A DNA stretch of 56,313 nt from Pseudomonas sichuanensis (GTDB lineage Bacteria; Pseudomonadota; Gammaproteobacteria; Pseudomonadales; Pseudomonadaceae). Numbering within the stretch: position 1 is the first letter of the stretch; every line of letters starts with the position of its first letter. The translations under genes were made by a program, and so were the position numbers. Positions 26,317-35,884 of this stretch are shown here, piece by piece. Below the pieces are notes generated by a model, which was not told the DNA's origin, did no database searches, and saw only the letters and a program-made list of their open reading frames with translations. Location of the stretch: contig NZ_QKVM01000044.1 in NCBI RefSeq assembly GCF_003231305.1, forward strand, positions 1 through 56,313. The letters run 5' to 3'.

Positions 26317-28014
26317 ATGTCCCATGAATTCGATTACATCATCGTCGGTGCCGGCTCCGCCGGTAACACCCTGGCCACCCGCCTGACCGAAGACGCCAGC
26401 GTCACCGTCCTGCTGCTGGAAGCCGGCGGCCCCGACTACCGCTTCGACTTCCGCACCCAGATGCCGGCCGCCCTGGCCTTCCCGCTGCAGGGCCGCCGCT
26501 ATAACTGGGCCTACGAGACCGACCCGGAGCCGCACATGGACGGCCGCCGCATGGAATGTGGCCGCGGCAAGGGCCTGGGTGGCTCTTCGCTGATCAACGG
26601 CATGTGCTACATCCGCGGCAACGCCATGGACTTCGACGGCTGGGCTGAACTGCCAGGCCTCGAGGACTGGACCTACCTGGACTGCCTGCCGTACTTCCGC
26701 AAAGCGGAAACCCGCGACATCGGCCCCAACGACTACCACGGCGGCGAAGGCCCGGTCAGCGTTGCCACGCCTAAGGCCGGCAACAACCCGCTGTTCCACG
26801 CCATGGTCGAAGCCGGCGTGCAAGCCGGCTACCCGCGCACCGAAGACTTGAACGGCTACCAGCAGGAAGGCTTCGGCCCGATGGACCGTTCGGTGACCAA
26901 GAACGGCCGCCGCTCCAGCACCGCCCGTGGTTACCTGGACCAGGCCAAGAAGCGCCCGAACCTGACCATCGTCACCCACGCCCTGAGCGACCGCGTGCTG
27001 TTCGACGGCAAGCGTGCCGTTGGCGTGACCTACCTGGTTGGCGACAGCGAAGAGCGCGTCGAAGCCCGTGCGCGCAAGGAAGTCATCGTCAGCTCCGGCG
27101 CCATTGCCTCGCCGCAGCTGCTGCAGCGTTCCGGCGTCGGCCCGCGCGCCCTGCTGGAAAGCCTCGACATCCCGGTCGTGCACGACCTGCCGGGCGTCGG
27201 CGAGAACCTGCAGGACCACCTGGAGCTGTACCTGCAGTACGCCTGCACCCAGCCGGTATCGCTGTACCCATCGCTGCTGTGGTGGAACCAGCCGGCCATT
27301 GGCGCCGAGTGGATGTTCAACGGCACCGGCATCGGCGCCAGCAACCAGTTCGAGGCCGGTGGTTTCATCCGTACTCGCCCTGAGTTCAAGTGGCCGAACA
27401 TCCAGTACCACTTCCTGCCGGTAGCGATTAACTACAACGGCTCCAACGGCGTGAAAGAGCACGGTTTCCAGGCGCACATGGGCTCCATGCGCTCGCCGGC
27501 CCGTGGTCGCATCCAGGCCAAGTCGAAGAACCCGCGCCAGCACCCGAGCATCCTGTTCAACTACATGTCCACCGAGCAGGACTGGCAGGAGTTCCGCGAC
27601 GGCATCCGCCTGACCCGCGAAATCATGGCCCAGCCGGCGCTGGACCCGTACCGCGGTCGTGAGATCAGCCCGGGCGCCCACGTGCAAACCGATGAAGAGC
27701 TGGACAAGTTCATCCGTGAGCACGCCGAAACCGCCTTCCACCCGTCCTGCTCGTGCAAGATGGGCACCGACGACATGGCGGTAGTGGATGGCGAAGGCCG
27801 CGTGCATGGCATGCAGGGCCTGCGTGTGGTCGACGCATCGATCATGCCGCTGATCATCACCGGCAACCTCAACGCCACCACGATCATGATCGCCGAGAAA
27901 ATCTCCGACAAGATCCGTGGCCGCAAGCCGCTGGCGCGCAGCACCGCCAAGTACTACGTGGCGGGCGATGCACCGGTGAAGGGCAAGCCGATGCGTGAAG
28001 TGAAGCAGGCGTAA
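26317..28014 (+). CDS. betA: Choline dehydrogenase BetA
   Basis: 565-residue FAD-dependent GMC oxidoreductase that oxidises choline to betaine aldehyde at the inner membrane. The N-terminal dinucleotide fold has DYIIVGAGSAGNTLATRL (residues ~5-22). GMC signatures are GRGKGLGGSSLINGM and SSGAIASPQLLQRSGVG, and the catalytic His lies in TAFHPSCSCKMG. The C-terminal LRVVDASIMPLIITGN is conserved. It starts 77 bp after betB, with no terminator between, and is the last gene of betIBA, ending at a REP pair and a strong hairpin. Confidence 0.97.
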   Translation: MSHEFDYIIVGAGSAGNTLATRLTEDASVTVLLLEAGGPDYRFDFRTQMPAALAFPLQGRRYNWAYETDPEPHMDGRRMECGRGKGLGGSSLINGMCYIRGNAMDFDGWAELPGLEDWTYLDCLPYFRKAETRDIGPNDYHGGEGPVSVATPKAGNNPLFHAMVEAGVQAGYPRTEDLNGYQQEGFGPMDRSVTKNGRRSSTARGYLDQAKKRPNLTIVTHALSDRVLFDGKRAVGVTYLVGDSEERVEARARKEVIVSSGAIASPQLLQRSGVGPRALLESLDIPVVHDLPGVGENLQDHLELYLQYACTQPVSLYPSLLWWNQPAIGAEWMFNGTGIGASNQFEAGGFIRTRPEFKWPNIQYHFLPVAINYNGSNGVKEHGFQAHMGSMRSPARGRIQAKSKNPRQHPSILFNYMSTEQDWQEFRDGIRLTREIMAQPALDPYRGREISPGAHVQTDEELDKFIREHAETAFHPSCSCKMGTDDMAVVDGEGRVHGMQGLRVVDASIMPLIITGNLNATTIMIAEKISDKIRGRKPLARSTAKYYVAGDAPVKGKPMREVKQA

Positions 28015-28024
28015 GCCTGCTCCG

Positions 28025-28117
28025 GCCCCTTCGCGGGTAAACCCGCTCCCACAGGTTCCGCACTGCCCTTGAGGCCAGTGATCTCCCTGTGGGAGCGGGT
28101 TCACCCGCGAAGGGCCC
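28025..28117. repeat. REP family B inverted pair
   Basis: GCCCCTTCGCGGGTAAACCC...CACAGG (28025-28055) and an inverted copy CCTGTGGGAGCGGGTTCACC...AGGGCC (28086-28116) immediately follow betA. This is the same family as 9840-9916. Confidence 0.8.
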
Positions 28118-28133
28118 GCATAGGCAACACAAG

Positions 28134-28161
28134 AAAAGGCACCTCTCGAGGTGCCTTTTTT
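28134..28161 (+). terminator. Rho-independent terminator of betIBA
   Basis: AAAAGGCACCTC and its complement GAGGTGCCTTTT form a near-perfect stem centred on TCGA, followed by a T run (28156-28161). It lies just after the family B REP pair. Confidence 0.9.
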
Positions 28162-28278
28162 ACATCTGCAGAAACGCTTTACAGGCTGCCAATTCATCAG
28201 GTTAGAATCGATTGGCACGCGACCTGCTAGTTCACGGCTGCACGTCCCTCATTCCCCGCTGTCCCGGAGTACCTGCCT

Positions 28279-30021
28279 TTGGATGCAAGCACCATCAACA
28301 GCCTGTTCTTGATCGGCGCATTGCTGGTGGGTGCAAGTATCCTGGTCAGCTCGCTGTCATCGCGCCTAGGCATCCCGATCCTGGTCATCATCCTCGCCGT
28401 CGGCATGGTCGCTGGCGTGGATGGCGGCGGCATCATCTTCAACAACTACCCGACCGCCTACCTGGTGGGCAACCTGGCGCTGGCGGTGATCCTGCTCGAC
28501 GGCGGCCTGCGCACCCGGGTAGCCAGCTTTCGCGTAGCCTTGTGGCCGGCGCTGTCGCTGGCCACGGTGGGCGTGATGATCACCACCGCGCTGACCGGCA
28601 TGGTCGCCGCCTGGCTGTTCAACCTGAGCATGATCCAGGGCCTGCTGATCGGCGCCATCGTCGGCTCCACCGACGCCGCAGCGGTGTTCTCGCTGCTCGG
28701 CGGCAAGGGCCTCAACGAACGGGTCACGGCCACCCTGGAAATCGAGTCGGGCAGCAACGACCCGATGGCGGTGTTCCTCACCGTCACCCTGATCGACATG
28801 ATCGCCAGCGGCCAGACCGGCCTGCACTGGAGCCTGCTCACCCACCTTTTGCGCGAATTCGGCATCGGTACGCTGCTGGGCCTGGGCGGCGGCTGGCTGA
28901 TGCTGCAGCTGGTCAACCGCATCAACCTGGCCGGCGGCCTGTACCCGATCCTGGTGATAGCCGGCGGCCTTGCGGTGTTCTCGCTGACCAACGCCCTGCA
29001 CGGCAGCGGCTTCCTCGCCGTCTACCTGTGCGGCCTGGTGCTGGGCAACAAGCCGGTGCGCAGCCGCCACGGCATCCTGCACATGCTCGACGGCATGGCC
29101 TGGCTGGCGCAGATCGGCATGTTCCTGGTGCTGGGCCTGTTGGTCACGCCCCACGACCTGCTGCCCATCGCCCTGCCGGCACTGGGCCTGGCGCTGTGGA
29201 TGATCGTGGTTGCAAGGCCGCTGTCGGTGGTCGCCGCGCTGCTGCCGTTCAAGGCCTTCCATGGCCGTGAAAAGGGCTTCATCAGCTGGGTCGGCCTGCG
29301 CGGCGCGGTACCGATCATCCTCGCGGTGTTCCCGCTGATGGCCGGGCTGCCGGACGCGCAGCTGTTCTTCAACCTGGCGTTCTTCATCGTGCTGGTGTCG
29401 CTGCTGGTGCAAGGCACCAGCCTGCCGTGGATGGCCAAGCTGCTCAAGGTCACGGTACCGCCAGACCCGGCACCGATTTCGCGCTCGGCGCTGGAAGTGC
29501 ACATCACCAGCGAGTGGGAGCTGTTCGTCTACCGCCTGGGCGCCGAGAAATGGTGCATCGGCGCCGCCCTGCGCGAACTGAAGATGCCCGAGGGCACGCG
29601 CATCGCCGCGCTGTTTCGCAGCGAACAACTGCTGCACCCCTCAGGCAGTACCGTCCTGGAGGTTGGCGACATGCTCTGCGTGATCGGCCACGAACACAAC
29701 CTGCCGGCGCTGGGCAAGCTGTTCAGCCAGGCACCGCAACGCGGCCTGGACCTGCGTTTCTTCGGAGACTTCGTGCTCGAAGGCGATGCCGAACTGGGCG
29801 CGGTGGCCGCACTTTATGGCCTGAAACTCGACGGCCTGGACGCGAAAATGCCGCTGGCGCAGTTCATCCGACAGAAGGTCGGAGGCGCTCCAGTAGTAGG
29901 CGACCAGATCGAATGGCACGGCACGATCTGGACCGTCGCGGTCATGGACGGGAACAAGATCCAGAAAGTCGGCGTCAGATTCCCGGAAGGTACCCGGCCT
30001 GGCCCCGGCTTGTTCCTCTAA
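28279..30021 (+). CDS. cvrA: Potassium/proton antiporter CvrA (NhaP2 type)
   Basis: 580-residue CPA1 antiporter. About 12 membrane helices (residues 1-390) include GAIVGSTDAAAVFSLL with the ion-binding Asp and FISWVGLRGAVPIILAVFP. A cytoplasmic RCK/TrkA-C-like domain (~400-480) and a CorC/HlyC-type C-terminal domain (~490-578) follow, the usual CvrA order. It should help adjust cell volume and potassium at low osmolarity. The start codon is TTG (28279), chosen because it opens the conserved N-terminus just before the first helix; no ATG is suitably placed. The mscK-like gene, another osmotic-stress gene, starts 35 bp later. Confidence 0.92.
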   Translation: MDASTINSLFLIGALLVGASILVSSLSSRLGIPILVIILAVGMVAGVDGGGIIFNNYPTAYLVGNLALAVILLDGGLRTRVASFRVALWPALSLATVGVMITTALTGMVAAWLFNLSMIQGLLIGAIVGSTDAAAVFSLLGGKGLNERVTATLEIESGSNDPMAVFLTVTLIDMIASGQTGLHWSLLTHLLREFGIGTLLGLGGGWLMLQLVNRINLAGGLYPILVIAGGLAVFSLTNALHGSGFLAVYLCGLVLGNKPVRSRHGILHMLDGMAWLAQIGMFLVLGLLVTPHDLLPIALPALGLALWMIVVARPLSVVAALLPFKAFHGREKGFISWVGLRGAVPIILAVFPLMAGLPDAQLFFNLAFFIVLVSLLVQGTSLPWMAKLLKVTVPPDPAPISRSALEVHITSEWELFVYRLGAEKWCIGAALRELKMPEGTRIAALFRSEQLLHPSGSTVLEVGDMLCVIGHEHNLPALGKLFSQAPQRGLDLRFFGDFVLEGDAELGAVAALYGLKLDGLDAKMPLAQFIRQKVGGAPVVGDQIEWHGTIWTVAVMDGNKIQKVGVRFPEGTRPGPGLFL

Positions 30022-30056
30022 ACTCCGATTTGCCCCGAAGCACAAGAATCCTGCCT

Positions 30057-33000
30057 ATGTCCCTGCGCCATTACTGCCGCGCAGCCCTGCTGGGGCTGTG
30101 CCTGACCCTCTCGTTCGCGGCCACCGCGGCGGAAGTCCCGACCACCTCGGGCGTCCAGAACAGCCTCGACAAGATCGCCGAGCGCAAGCTGCCCGAAGCC
30201 GAACAGAAAGCCGTGCAGCAAGTGCTGGAGCAGACCCTGGCGCTGCTGGCCAGCAAGGAGGACAGCGAGCAGAAGCTCGAAGCCCTCAAGCAGCAACTGG
30301 CCACTGCCCCCCAGGAAACCCGCGACAGCCAGCGCGAGCTGATCAAGCTCAAGGGCGCCAGCGCCCTACCCGTGGCCCAACGCTACGCCAACCTTACGGT
30401 GCCGCAGCTCGAACAGATGCTCAGCGAGCGCAGCACCCAGCAGGGCGAGCTGCAAAAAGCCCTGTCCGAAGCCAACAGCCTGATCATCAACTCGCAGACC
30501 CGGCCCGAACGGGCCCAGGCCGAGATCAGCAGCAACCAGACCCGCGCCCAGCAGATCAACAACAGCCTTAAGAGCGGCAAGGACGGCGGCAAGGCGCTGA
30601 CCAGCGACCTGCGCAACCAGCTCAACGCCGAGCTGGCCTCGCTCAACGCCCTGACCCTGCTGCGTCGCCAGGAACTGGCCGCCAACAGCCTGCTGCAAGA
30701 CCTGGGCAACGCCCGTCACGACCTGCTGATCGCCCGCGCCGCGCGGCTGGAGCAAGAGATCCAGGACCTGCAGACGCTGATCAACGACAAGCGCCTGGCC
30801 CAATCCCAGCAGGCCGTCACCCAGCAGTCGATCGAAGCGCAGAAGGCCGGCGGCAGCACCGTGCTGGCCAACGAGAGCACCGCCAACCTCAAACTGTCGG
30901 ATTACCTGCTCAAAAGCACCGACCGCCTGAACGAGCTGACCCAGCAGAACCTCAGGACCAAGCAGCAGCTGGACAGCCTGACCCAGGCCGACCAGGCGCT
31001 GGACGAGCAGATCAACGTGCTCAAGGGCAGCCTGCTGCTGTCAAAGATCCTCTACAAGCAGAAGCAGGCCCTGCCGCACCTGAAAGTCGACCGCGACCTG
31101 GCCGACCAGATTGCCGATATCCGCCTGTACCAGTTCGAGATCAACCAGCAACGCGAGCAGATGAGCAGCCCATCCAGCTATGTGGACAAGCTGCTGGCCA
31201 ACCAGCCGCAGGAAGACGCCACACCGCAGTTGCGCAAGGCCCTGCTGGAAGTGGCGATCACCCGCGGCGACCTGCTCGAACGCCTGAACCGCGAACTCTC
31301 CGCGCTGCTCAACGAATCGATCACCCTGCAACTGAACCAGAAGCAACTGCTCAGCACCGCCCAGAACCTGCGCACCACCCTGGATGAGCAGATGTTCTGG
31401 ATCCCCAGCAACAAGCCGCTGGACTGGGAATGGCTGCGCTTCGTGCCGGAGCGCCTGGCCGAGCAGGTCGCCAGCCTGCCCTGGGGCTCGGGGATCAAGG
31501 AGCTGGCCGACGGCCTCAGCCAGCGCCCGCTGCTGTTCCTGCCGCTGCTGCTGGTGATCGGCGCCCTGCTGTGGCGACGCAAGTATCTGTATCAGCGCCT
31601 GGGCAAGGTTCACCAGGACATCGGCCACTTCAAACGTGACAGCCAGTGGCACACGCCCCAGGCGATCCTGATCAACATCCTCCTGGCCATGCCGGTGGCC
31701 CTGGGCCTGGCGCTCGGCAGCTACGCCCTGCAGATCGATGCCCGCGGGCAGAACGCCAACCTCGGCGCCGCACTCTGGCAACTGGCCCAGGCCTGGCTGG
31801 TGTTCTACACCGCCTACCGCATCCTCGCCCCGGGCGGCGTGGCCGAAATCCACTTCCGCTGGCACAAGCCGCAGGTCGAGTTCCTGCGTGGCTGGGTGCG
31901 CCGGCTGGGCACCGTGGTGCTGGCCCTGGTGGGCGTGGTGGCGGTGGCCGAGCACCAGCCCTCGGCACTGGCCGACGACGTGCTGGGCATCGGCGTGGTG
32001 CTGGCCTGCTATGCCCTGATGGCCTGGCTGCTCAGCCGCCTGCTGCTGAGCAGCCCGGCGCACCGCGACACCTCGCTGTTCCGCCGCGCGGTCGGGGTGG
32101 CCTTCACCGCCCTGCCCATCGCCCTGTTCGTGGCGGTGTGCTTCGGCTACTACTACACCGCGCTCAAACTCACCGACCGCCTGATCTACACCCTCTATCT
32201 GCTGCTGTTCTGGCTGGTGATCGAGGCCGCCTTCGTGCGTGGCCTGTCGGTGGCGGCACGGCGCCTCGCCTACCAGCGCGCCCTGAGCAAACGCCAGGCG
32301 GTCAAGGAAGGCCTGGACGGCGAGGTACCGGTCGAAGAGCCGACCCTGGACATCGAGCAGGTCAACCAGCAGTCCCTGCGCCTGATCCGCCTGGCCCTGC
32401 TGGGGGGGTTCATCGCCGGCCTGTACTGGGTGTGGGCGGACCTGATTTCGGTGTTCTCCTACCTCAACAACTTCACCCTCTACGAATACACCAGCGGCAC
32501 TGGCGCCGCCGCCAGCATGGTGCCGATCAGCCTCGGCGACCTGCTGGGGGCACTGGTGATCGTCGGCATCACCTTCGCCCTGGCCGGCAACTTGCCGGGC
32601 CTGCTCGAAGTGCTGGTGCTGTCGCGGCTGAACCTGGCCCAGGGCAGCGCCTACGCCACCACCACGCTGCTGTCGTACATCATCGTCGGGGTCGGCATCG
32701 TCAGCACCCTGTCGACCCTCGGCGTCAGCTGGGACAAGCTGCAATGGCTGGTCGCGGCGCTGTCGGTGGGCCTGGGCTTCGGCATGCAGGAGATCTTCGC
32801 CAACTTCATCTCCGGCATCATGATCCTGTTCGAGCGCCCGGTGCGGATCGGCGACACCATCACCATCGGCAACCTGTCCGGCACGGTGAGCAAGATCCGC
32901 ATCCGTGCCACCACCATCACCGACTTCGACCGCAAGGACATCATCGTCCCCAACAAGACCTTCATCACCGGCCAGCTGATCAACTGGTCGCTGACCGACA

Positions 33001-33365
33001 CGGTCACCCGGGTGACGCTGAAACTGGGCATCGACTACGGCTCGGACCTGGACCTGGTGCGCGATATCCTGCTCAAGGGCGCCCACGAGAACCCGCGGGT
33101 GCTCAAGGACCCGGAGCCGATCGTGTACTTCCTCAATTTCGGCGAGAGTTCGCTGGACCATGAACTGCGCATGCACGTGCGCGACCTGGGCGACCGCAAC
33201 CCGACGCTGGATGAGCTCAACCGCTACATCAATCGCGAGTTCAAGGCGCATGGCATCAAGATCTCGGTACGCCAGGTGGAGGTGTTCCTGATGGACCAAA
33301 AGGGGGGCAAGCAACAGCTGATCCCGATGGAAAATCCAAAGACCGATGGCACCGCGCCCAGTTGA
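30057..33365 (+). CDS. mscK: Large mechanosensitive channel (MscK/KefA type)
   Basis: 1102 residues. A signal peptide (ALLGLCLTLSFAATAA) is followed by a long periplasmic coiled-coil region (~30-500, rich in Q, L, N, E), about 10-11 membrane helices (~510-880) and an MscS-type pore and cytoplasmic domain. The pore helix region GLGFGMQEIFANFISGIMIL and the following ERPVRIGDTITIGNLSG are diagnostic. It should open under membrane tension to release solutes. The frame runs open from 29427 inside cvrA, but the signal peptide sets the ATG at 30057. It probably shares a transcript with cvrA. Confidence 0.93.
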   Translation: MSLRHYCRAALLGLCLTLSFAATAAEVPTTSGVQNSLDKIAERKLPEAEQKAVQQVLEQTLALLASKEDSEQKLEALKQQLATAPQETRDSQRELIKLKGASALPVAQRYANLTVPQLEQMLSERSTQQGELQKALSEANSLIINSQTRPERAQAEISSNQTRAQQINNSLKSGKDGGKALTSDLRNQLNAELASLNALTLLRRQELAANSLLQDLGNARHDLLIARAARLEQEIQDLQTLINDKRLAQSQQAVTQQSIEAQKAGGSTVLANESTANLKLSDYLLKSTDRLNELTQQNLRTKQQLDSLTQADQALDEQINVLKGSLLLSKILYKQKQALPHLKVDRDLADQIADIRLYQFEINQQREQMSSPSSYVDKLLANQPQEDATPQLRKALLEVAITRGDLLERLNRELSALLNESITLQLNQKQLLSTAQNLRTTLDEQMFWIPSNKPLDWEWLRFVPERLAEQVASLPWGSGIKELADGLSQRPLLFLPLLLVIGALLWRRKYLYQRLGKVHQDIGHFKRDSQWHTPQAILINILLAMPVALGLALGSYALQIDARGQNANLGAALWQLAQAWLVFYTAYRILAPGGVAEIHFRWHKPQVEFLRGWVRRLGTVVLALVGVVAVAEHQPSALADDVLGIGVVLACYALMAWLLSRLLLSSPAHRDTSLFRRAVGVAFTALPIALFVAVCFGYYYTALKLTDRLIYTLYLLLFWLVIEAAFVRGLSVAARRLAYQRALSKRQAVKEGLDGEVPVEEPTLDIEQVNQQSLRLIRLALLGGFIAGLYWVWADLISVFSYLNNFTLYEYTSGTGAAASMVPISLGDLLGALVIVGITFALAGNLPGLLEVLVLSRLNLAQGSAYATTTLLSYIIVGVGIVSTLSTLGVSWDKLQWLVAALSVGLGFGMQEIFANFISGIMILFERPVRIGDTITIGNLSGTVSKIRIRATTITDFDRKDIIVPNKTFITGQLINWSLTDTVTRVTLKLGIDYGSDLDLVRDILLKGAHENPRVLKDPEPIVYFLNFGESSLDHELRMHVRDLGDRNPTLDELNRYINREFKAHGIKISVRQVEVFLMDQKGGKQQLIPMENPKTDGTAPS

Positions 33366-33417
33366 GTGGACGCCAAGCGCCGCGCCCTTGAGAATGATGC
33401 GCAGGATTCATGATCGC

Positions 33418-33475
33418 ATCGCGGGGCAAGCCCGCTCCCACGTGACTGGCGTGGGAGCGGGCTTGCCCCGCGATC
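33418..33475. repeat. REP family C inverted pair
   Basis: ATCGCGGGGCAAGCCCGCTC...CACG and its inverted copy CGTGGGAGCGGGCTTGCCCC...GAT flank a 7-nt spacer between the mscK-like gene and selO. The pair ends 22 nt before the selO start. Confidence 0.82.
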
Positions 33476-33497
33476 GGTCCAACAGCGGAGCAGGCCC

Positions 33498-34958
33498 GTG
33501 AAAGCCCTCGATCAACTCGTCTTCGACAACCGCTTCGCCCAGCTCGGCGACGCCTTCTCCACCCAGGTCCTGCCCGAGCCGATCGCCGAGCCACGCCTGG
33601 TCGTCGCCAGCACATCGGCCATGGCCCTGCTCGACCTCGACCCGGCCCAGGCTGAGCTGCCGGTGTTCGCCGAGCTGTTCGGCGGCCACAAGCTATGGGA
33701 GGAGGCCGACCCACGGGCGATGGTCTATTCCGGCCACCAGTTCGGCTCGTACAACCCGCGCCTGGGCGATGGCCGCGGCCTGCTGCTGGGCGAAGTACTC
33801 AACGACGCCGGTGAGCACTGGGACCTGCACCTCAAGGGTGCCGGCCAAACCCCCTACTCGCGCATGGGCGACGGCCGCGCGGTGCTGCGCTCGTCGATCC
33901 GTGAATTCCTCGCCTCCGAAGCCCTGCACGCCCTGGGCATCCCCAGCAGCCGCGCACTGTGCGTGATCGGCTCGAGCACCCCGGTGTGGCGCGAAACCCG
34001 CGAAAGTGCCGCCATGCTCCTGCGCCTGGCCCAGAGCCACGTGCGCTTCGGCCACTTCGAATACTTCTACTACACCAAGCAGCCCGAGCAGCAGCGGGTG
34101 CTGATCGACCATGTACTGGAGCAGCACTACCCCGAATGCCGCAACGCCGAGCAGCCCTACCTGGCCATGTTCCGCACCATCGTCGAGCGCAACGCCGAGC
34201 TGATCGCCCGCTGGCAGGCCTATGGCTTCTGCCATGGGGTGATGAACACCGACAACATGTCGATCCTCGGCATCACCTTCGACTTCGGCCCTTACGCCTT
34301 CCTCGACGACTTCGACGCCAACTTCATCTGCAACCATTCCGACGACCGTGGCCGCTACAGCTACGCCAACCAGGTACCGATTGCCCACTGGAACCTCAGC
34401 GCCCTGGCCCAGGCCCTGACCACGGTGATCGAAGTCGAGCCGCTCAAGGAAGTGCTGGCGCTGTTCCTGCCGCTTTACCAGGCCCACTACCTGGACCTGA
34501 TGCGTCGCCGCCTGGGCCTGACAACGGCCGAAGATGACGACATGGCGCTGGTCGAACGCCTGCTGCAGCGCATGCAGAGCGGGGGCGTGGACTACACCTT
34601 GTTCTTCCGCAGGCTCGGTGAGCGGCCTGTGGCCGAAGCCCTGCAAGTGGTACGCGATGACTTCGTCGACCTGGCCGGTTTCGATGCCTGGAGCACTGAG
34701 TACCTGGCGCGCTGCCAGCGCGAGCCGGGCAATGCCGAAGGGCGGCGTGAGCGGATGCATGCGGTCAACCCGCTGTATGTGCTGCGCAACTACCTGGCGC
34801 AGAAGGCCATCGAAGCGGCTGAGGCGGGTGACTACAGTGAGGTGCGGCGGCTGCATCAGGTGTTGAGCACGCCGTTCGAGGAACAGGCTGGCATGCAGGC
34901 TTATGCCGAGCGGCCGCCGGAGTGGGGCAAGCATCTGGAGATCAGTTGCTCGTCCTGA
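33498..34958 (+). CDS. selO: Protein adenylyltransferase SelO (YdiU)
   Basis: 486-residue pseudokinase-fold enzyme that transfers AMP from ATP to Ser, Thr or Tyr of target proteins, linked to redox homeostasis. Family motifs are YSGHQFGSYNPRLGDGRGLLLGE (nucleotide loop), LHLKGAGQTPYSRMGDGRAV, SSIREFLASEALHALGIPSSRAL and the metal/catalytic region HGVMNTDNMSILG...DFGPYAFLDDFD. The start codon is GTG (33498), matching the family N-terminus MKALDQLVFDNRFA. A REP pair precedes it, and trxC follows, another redox gene. Confidence 0.95.
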   Translation: MKALDQLVFDNRFAQLGDAFSTQVLPEPIAEPRLVVASTSAMALLDLDPAQAELPVFAELFGGHKLWEEADPRAMVYSGHQFGSYNPRLGDGRGLLLGEVLNDAGEHWDLHLKGAGQTPYSRMGDGRAVLRSSIREFLASEALHALGIPSSRALCVIGSSTPVWRETRESAAMLLRLAQSHVRFGHFEYFYYTKQPEQQRVLIDHVLEQHYPECRNAEQPYLAMFRTIVERNAELIARWQAYGFCHGVMNTDNMSILGITFDFGPYAFLDDFDANFICNHSDDRGRYSYANQVPIAHWNLSALAQALTTVIEVEPLKEVLALFLPLYQAHYLDLMRRRLGLTTAEDDDMALVERLLQRMQSGGVDYTLFFRRLGERPVAEALQVVRDDFVDLAGFDAWSTEYLARCQREPGNAEGRRERMHAVNPLYVLRNYLAQKAIEAAEAGDYSEVRRLHQVLSTPFEEQAGMQAYAERPPEWGKHLEISCSS

Positions 34959-34985
34959 ACCTCCCCCCATTTTGAAAGATGACCC

Positions 34986-35072
34986 GTGGGAGCGGGCTTG
35001 CCCCGCGATAGCGTCAGCCGCTGCAACAACACTGCCTGATCTGCCGCCATCGCGGGGCAAGCCCGCTCCCAC
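34986..35072. repeat. REP family C inverted pair
   Basis: CGTGGGAGCGGGCTTGCCCC begins at 34985/34986 and its inverted copy ends at 35072 (GCCCGCTCCCAC). The spacer is ~35 nt. It fills most of the selO-trxC gap and ends 21 nt before the trxC start. Confidence 0.82.
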
Positions 35073-35093
35073 AATGCCCCTTTGGAGCTATTC

Positions 35094-35528
35094 ATGACTG
35101 CACCCCTGGTTATCCCCTGCCCCCACTGCAACGGCCTCAACCGCATCCCCGCCGAACGCCTGGGCGACACCCCGAAATGTGGCCGCTGCAAACAGGACGT
35201 GTTGTTGAGCACCCCGTTCGAGTTGACCGAAGCCACCTACGCCGCCCAGATCAAGGGCGACCTGCCGCTGTTGCTGGATGTCTGGGCCGACTGGTGTGGG
35301 CCGTGCAAGAGCTTCGCGCCGACCTTCGAACAGGCCGCCCGCCAGCTGACTGGCCGCTGCCGCCTGGCGAAGCTGGACAGCGAAGCCAACCGCAACCTCG
35401 CCGGGCAACTGGGCATTCGCTCGATCCCCAGTTTGATTCTGTTCAGGAATGGGCGCGAAGTGGCGCGCCAGGCGGGGGCGTTTCCGTTGCAGTCGTTGCT
35501 GGAATGGGTGCGTAGCCAGGGGGTTTGA
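35094..35528 (+). CDS. trxC: Thioredoxin 2 with N-terminal zinc motif
   Basis: 144 residues. The N-terminal zinc ribbon has C9-P-H-C12 and C29-G-R-C32. The thioredoxin fold follows with active site W67-C-G-P-C71 and the cis-Pro loop RSIPSLILF. This is the TrxC (thioredoxin 2) arrangement, a cytosolic disulfide reductase often induced by oxidative stress. The ATG at 35094 is preferred to the upstream in-frame ATG at 35082 because family members begin near MxxPLVIPCPHC; TTTGGAG lies ~10 nt before it. It is convergent with parA. Confidence 0.94.
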   Translation: MTAPLVIPCPHCNGLNRIPAERLGDTPKCGRCKQDVLLSTPFELTEATYAAQIKGDLPLLLDVWADWCGPCKSFAPTFEQAARQLTGRCRLAKLDSEANRNLAGQLGIRSIPSLILFRNGREVARQAGAFPLQSLLEWVRSQGV

Positions 35529-35534
35529 GGGGGA

Positions 35535-35884
35535 TTGCATCAGGGCTGACAGGTGTTCGGCGAAAGTTTTGCAGCGCCTATCAAATCGAGCGCCGCCCGC
35601 GCGGCGCATCGCGGCACAAGGCCGCTCCTACATTTGTTTCGGGCCAATTATTCCTGTGAAAGTATCGGCGCCTGCCTTAGTGCATGCCTTGAGTCATGTG
35701 AGGCGGCTGCAACGCACACACTGAAACCGCGTCGAACCAACAAGGCGGACCAGGTGATGGCACAGGAGGGACTGGCCCGAAACAGATGTAGGAGCGGCCT
35801 TGTGCCGCGATGCGCCGCGCGGGCGGCGCTCGATCTCATAGGCGCTGAAGAACTTCCGGCGAACCCCTGAAAGCCCTCACGCAC
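35535..35884. repeat. ~124-bp inverted repeat around a REP family A pair
   Basis: The arms 35535-35658 and 35761-35884 are exactly symmetric about 35709.5 with no gaps. The inner 87 bp match at 80 positions and the outer 37 bp at 27. They enclose a 102-bp loop with no evident gene. The inner arms contain REP family A (GGAGCGGCCTTGTGCCGCG) plus CGCCGCCCGCGCGGCG. The right arm runs into the last codons of parA. The repeat fills the 348-bp gap between convergent trxC and parA. Confidence 0.8.

Noticed and set aside
29427..30056. 210-codon N-terminal extension of the mscK-like gene
   Set aside because: It overlaps cvrA out of frame; a signal peptide begins at 30057.
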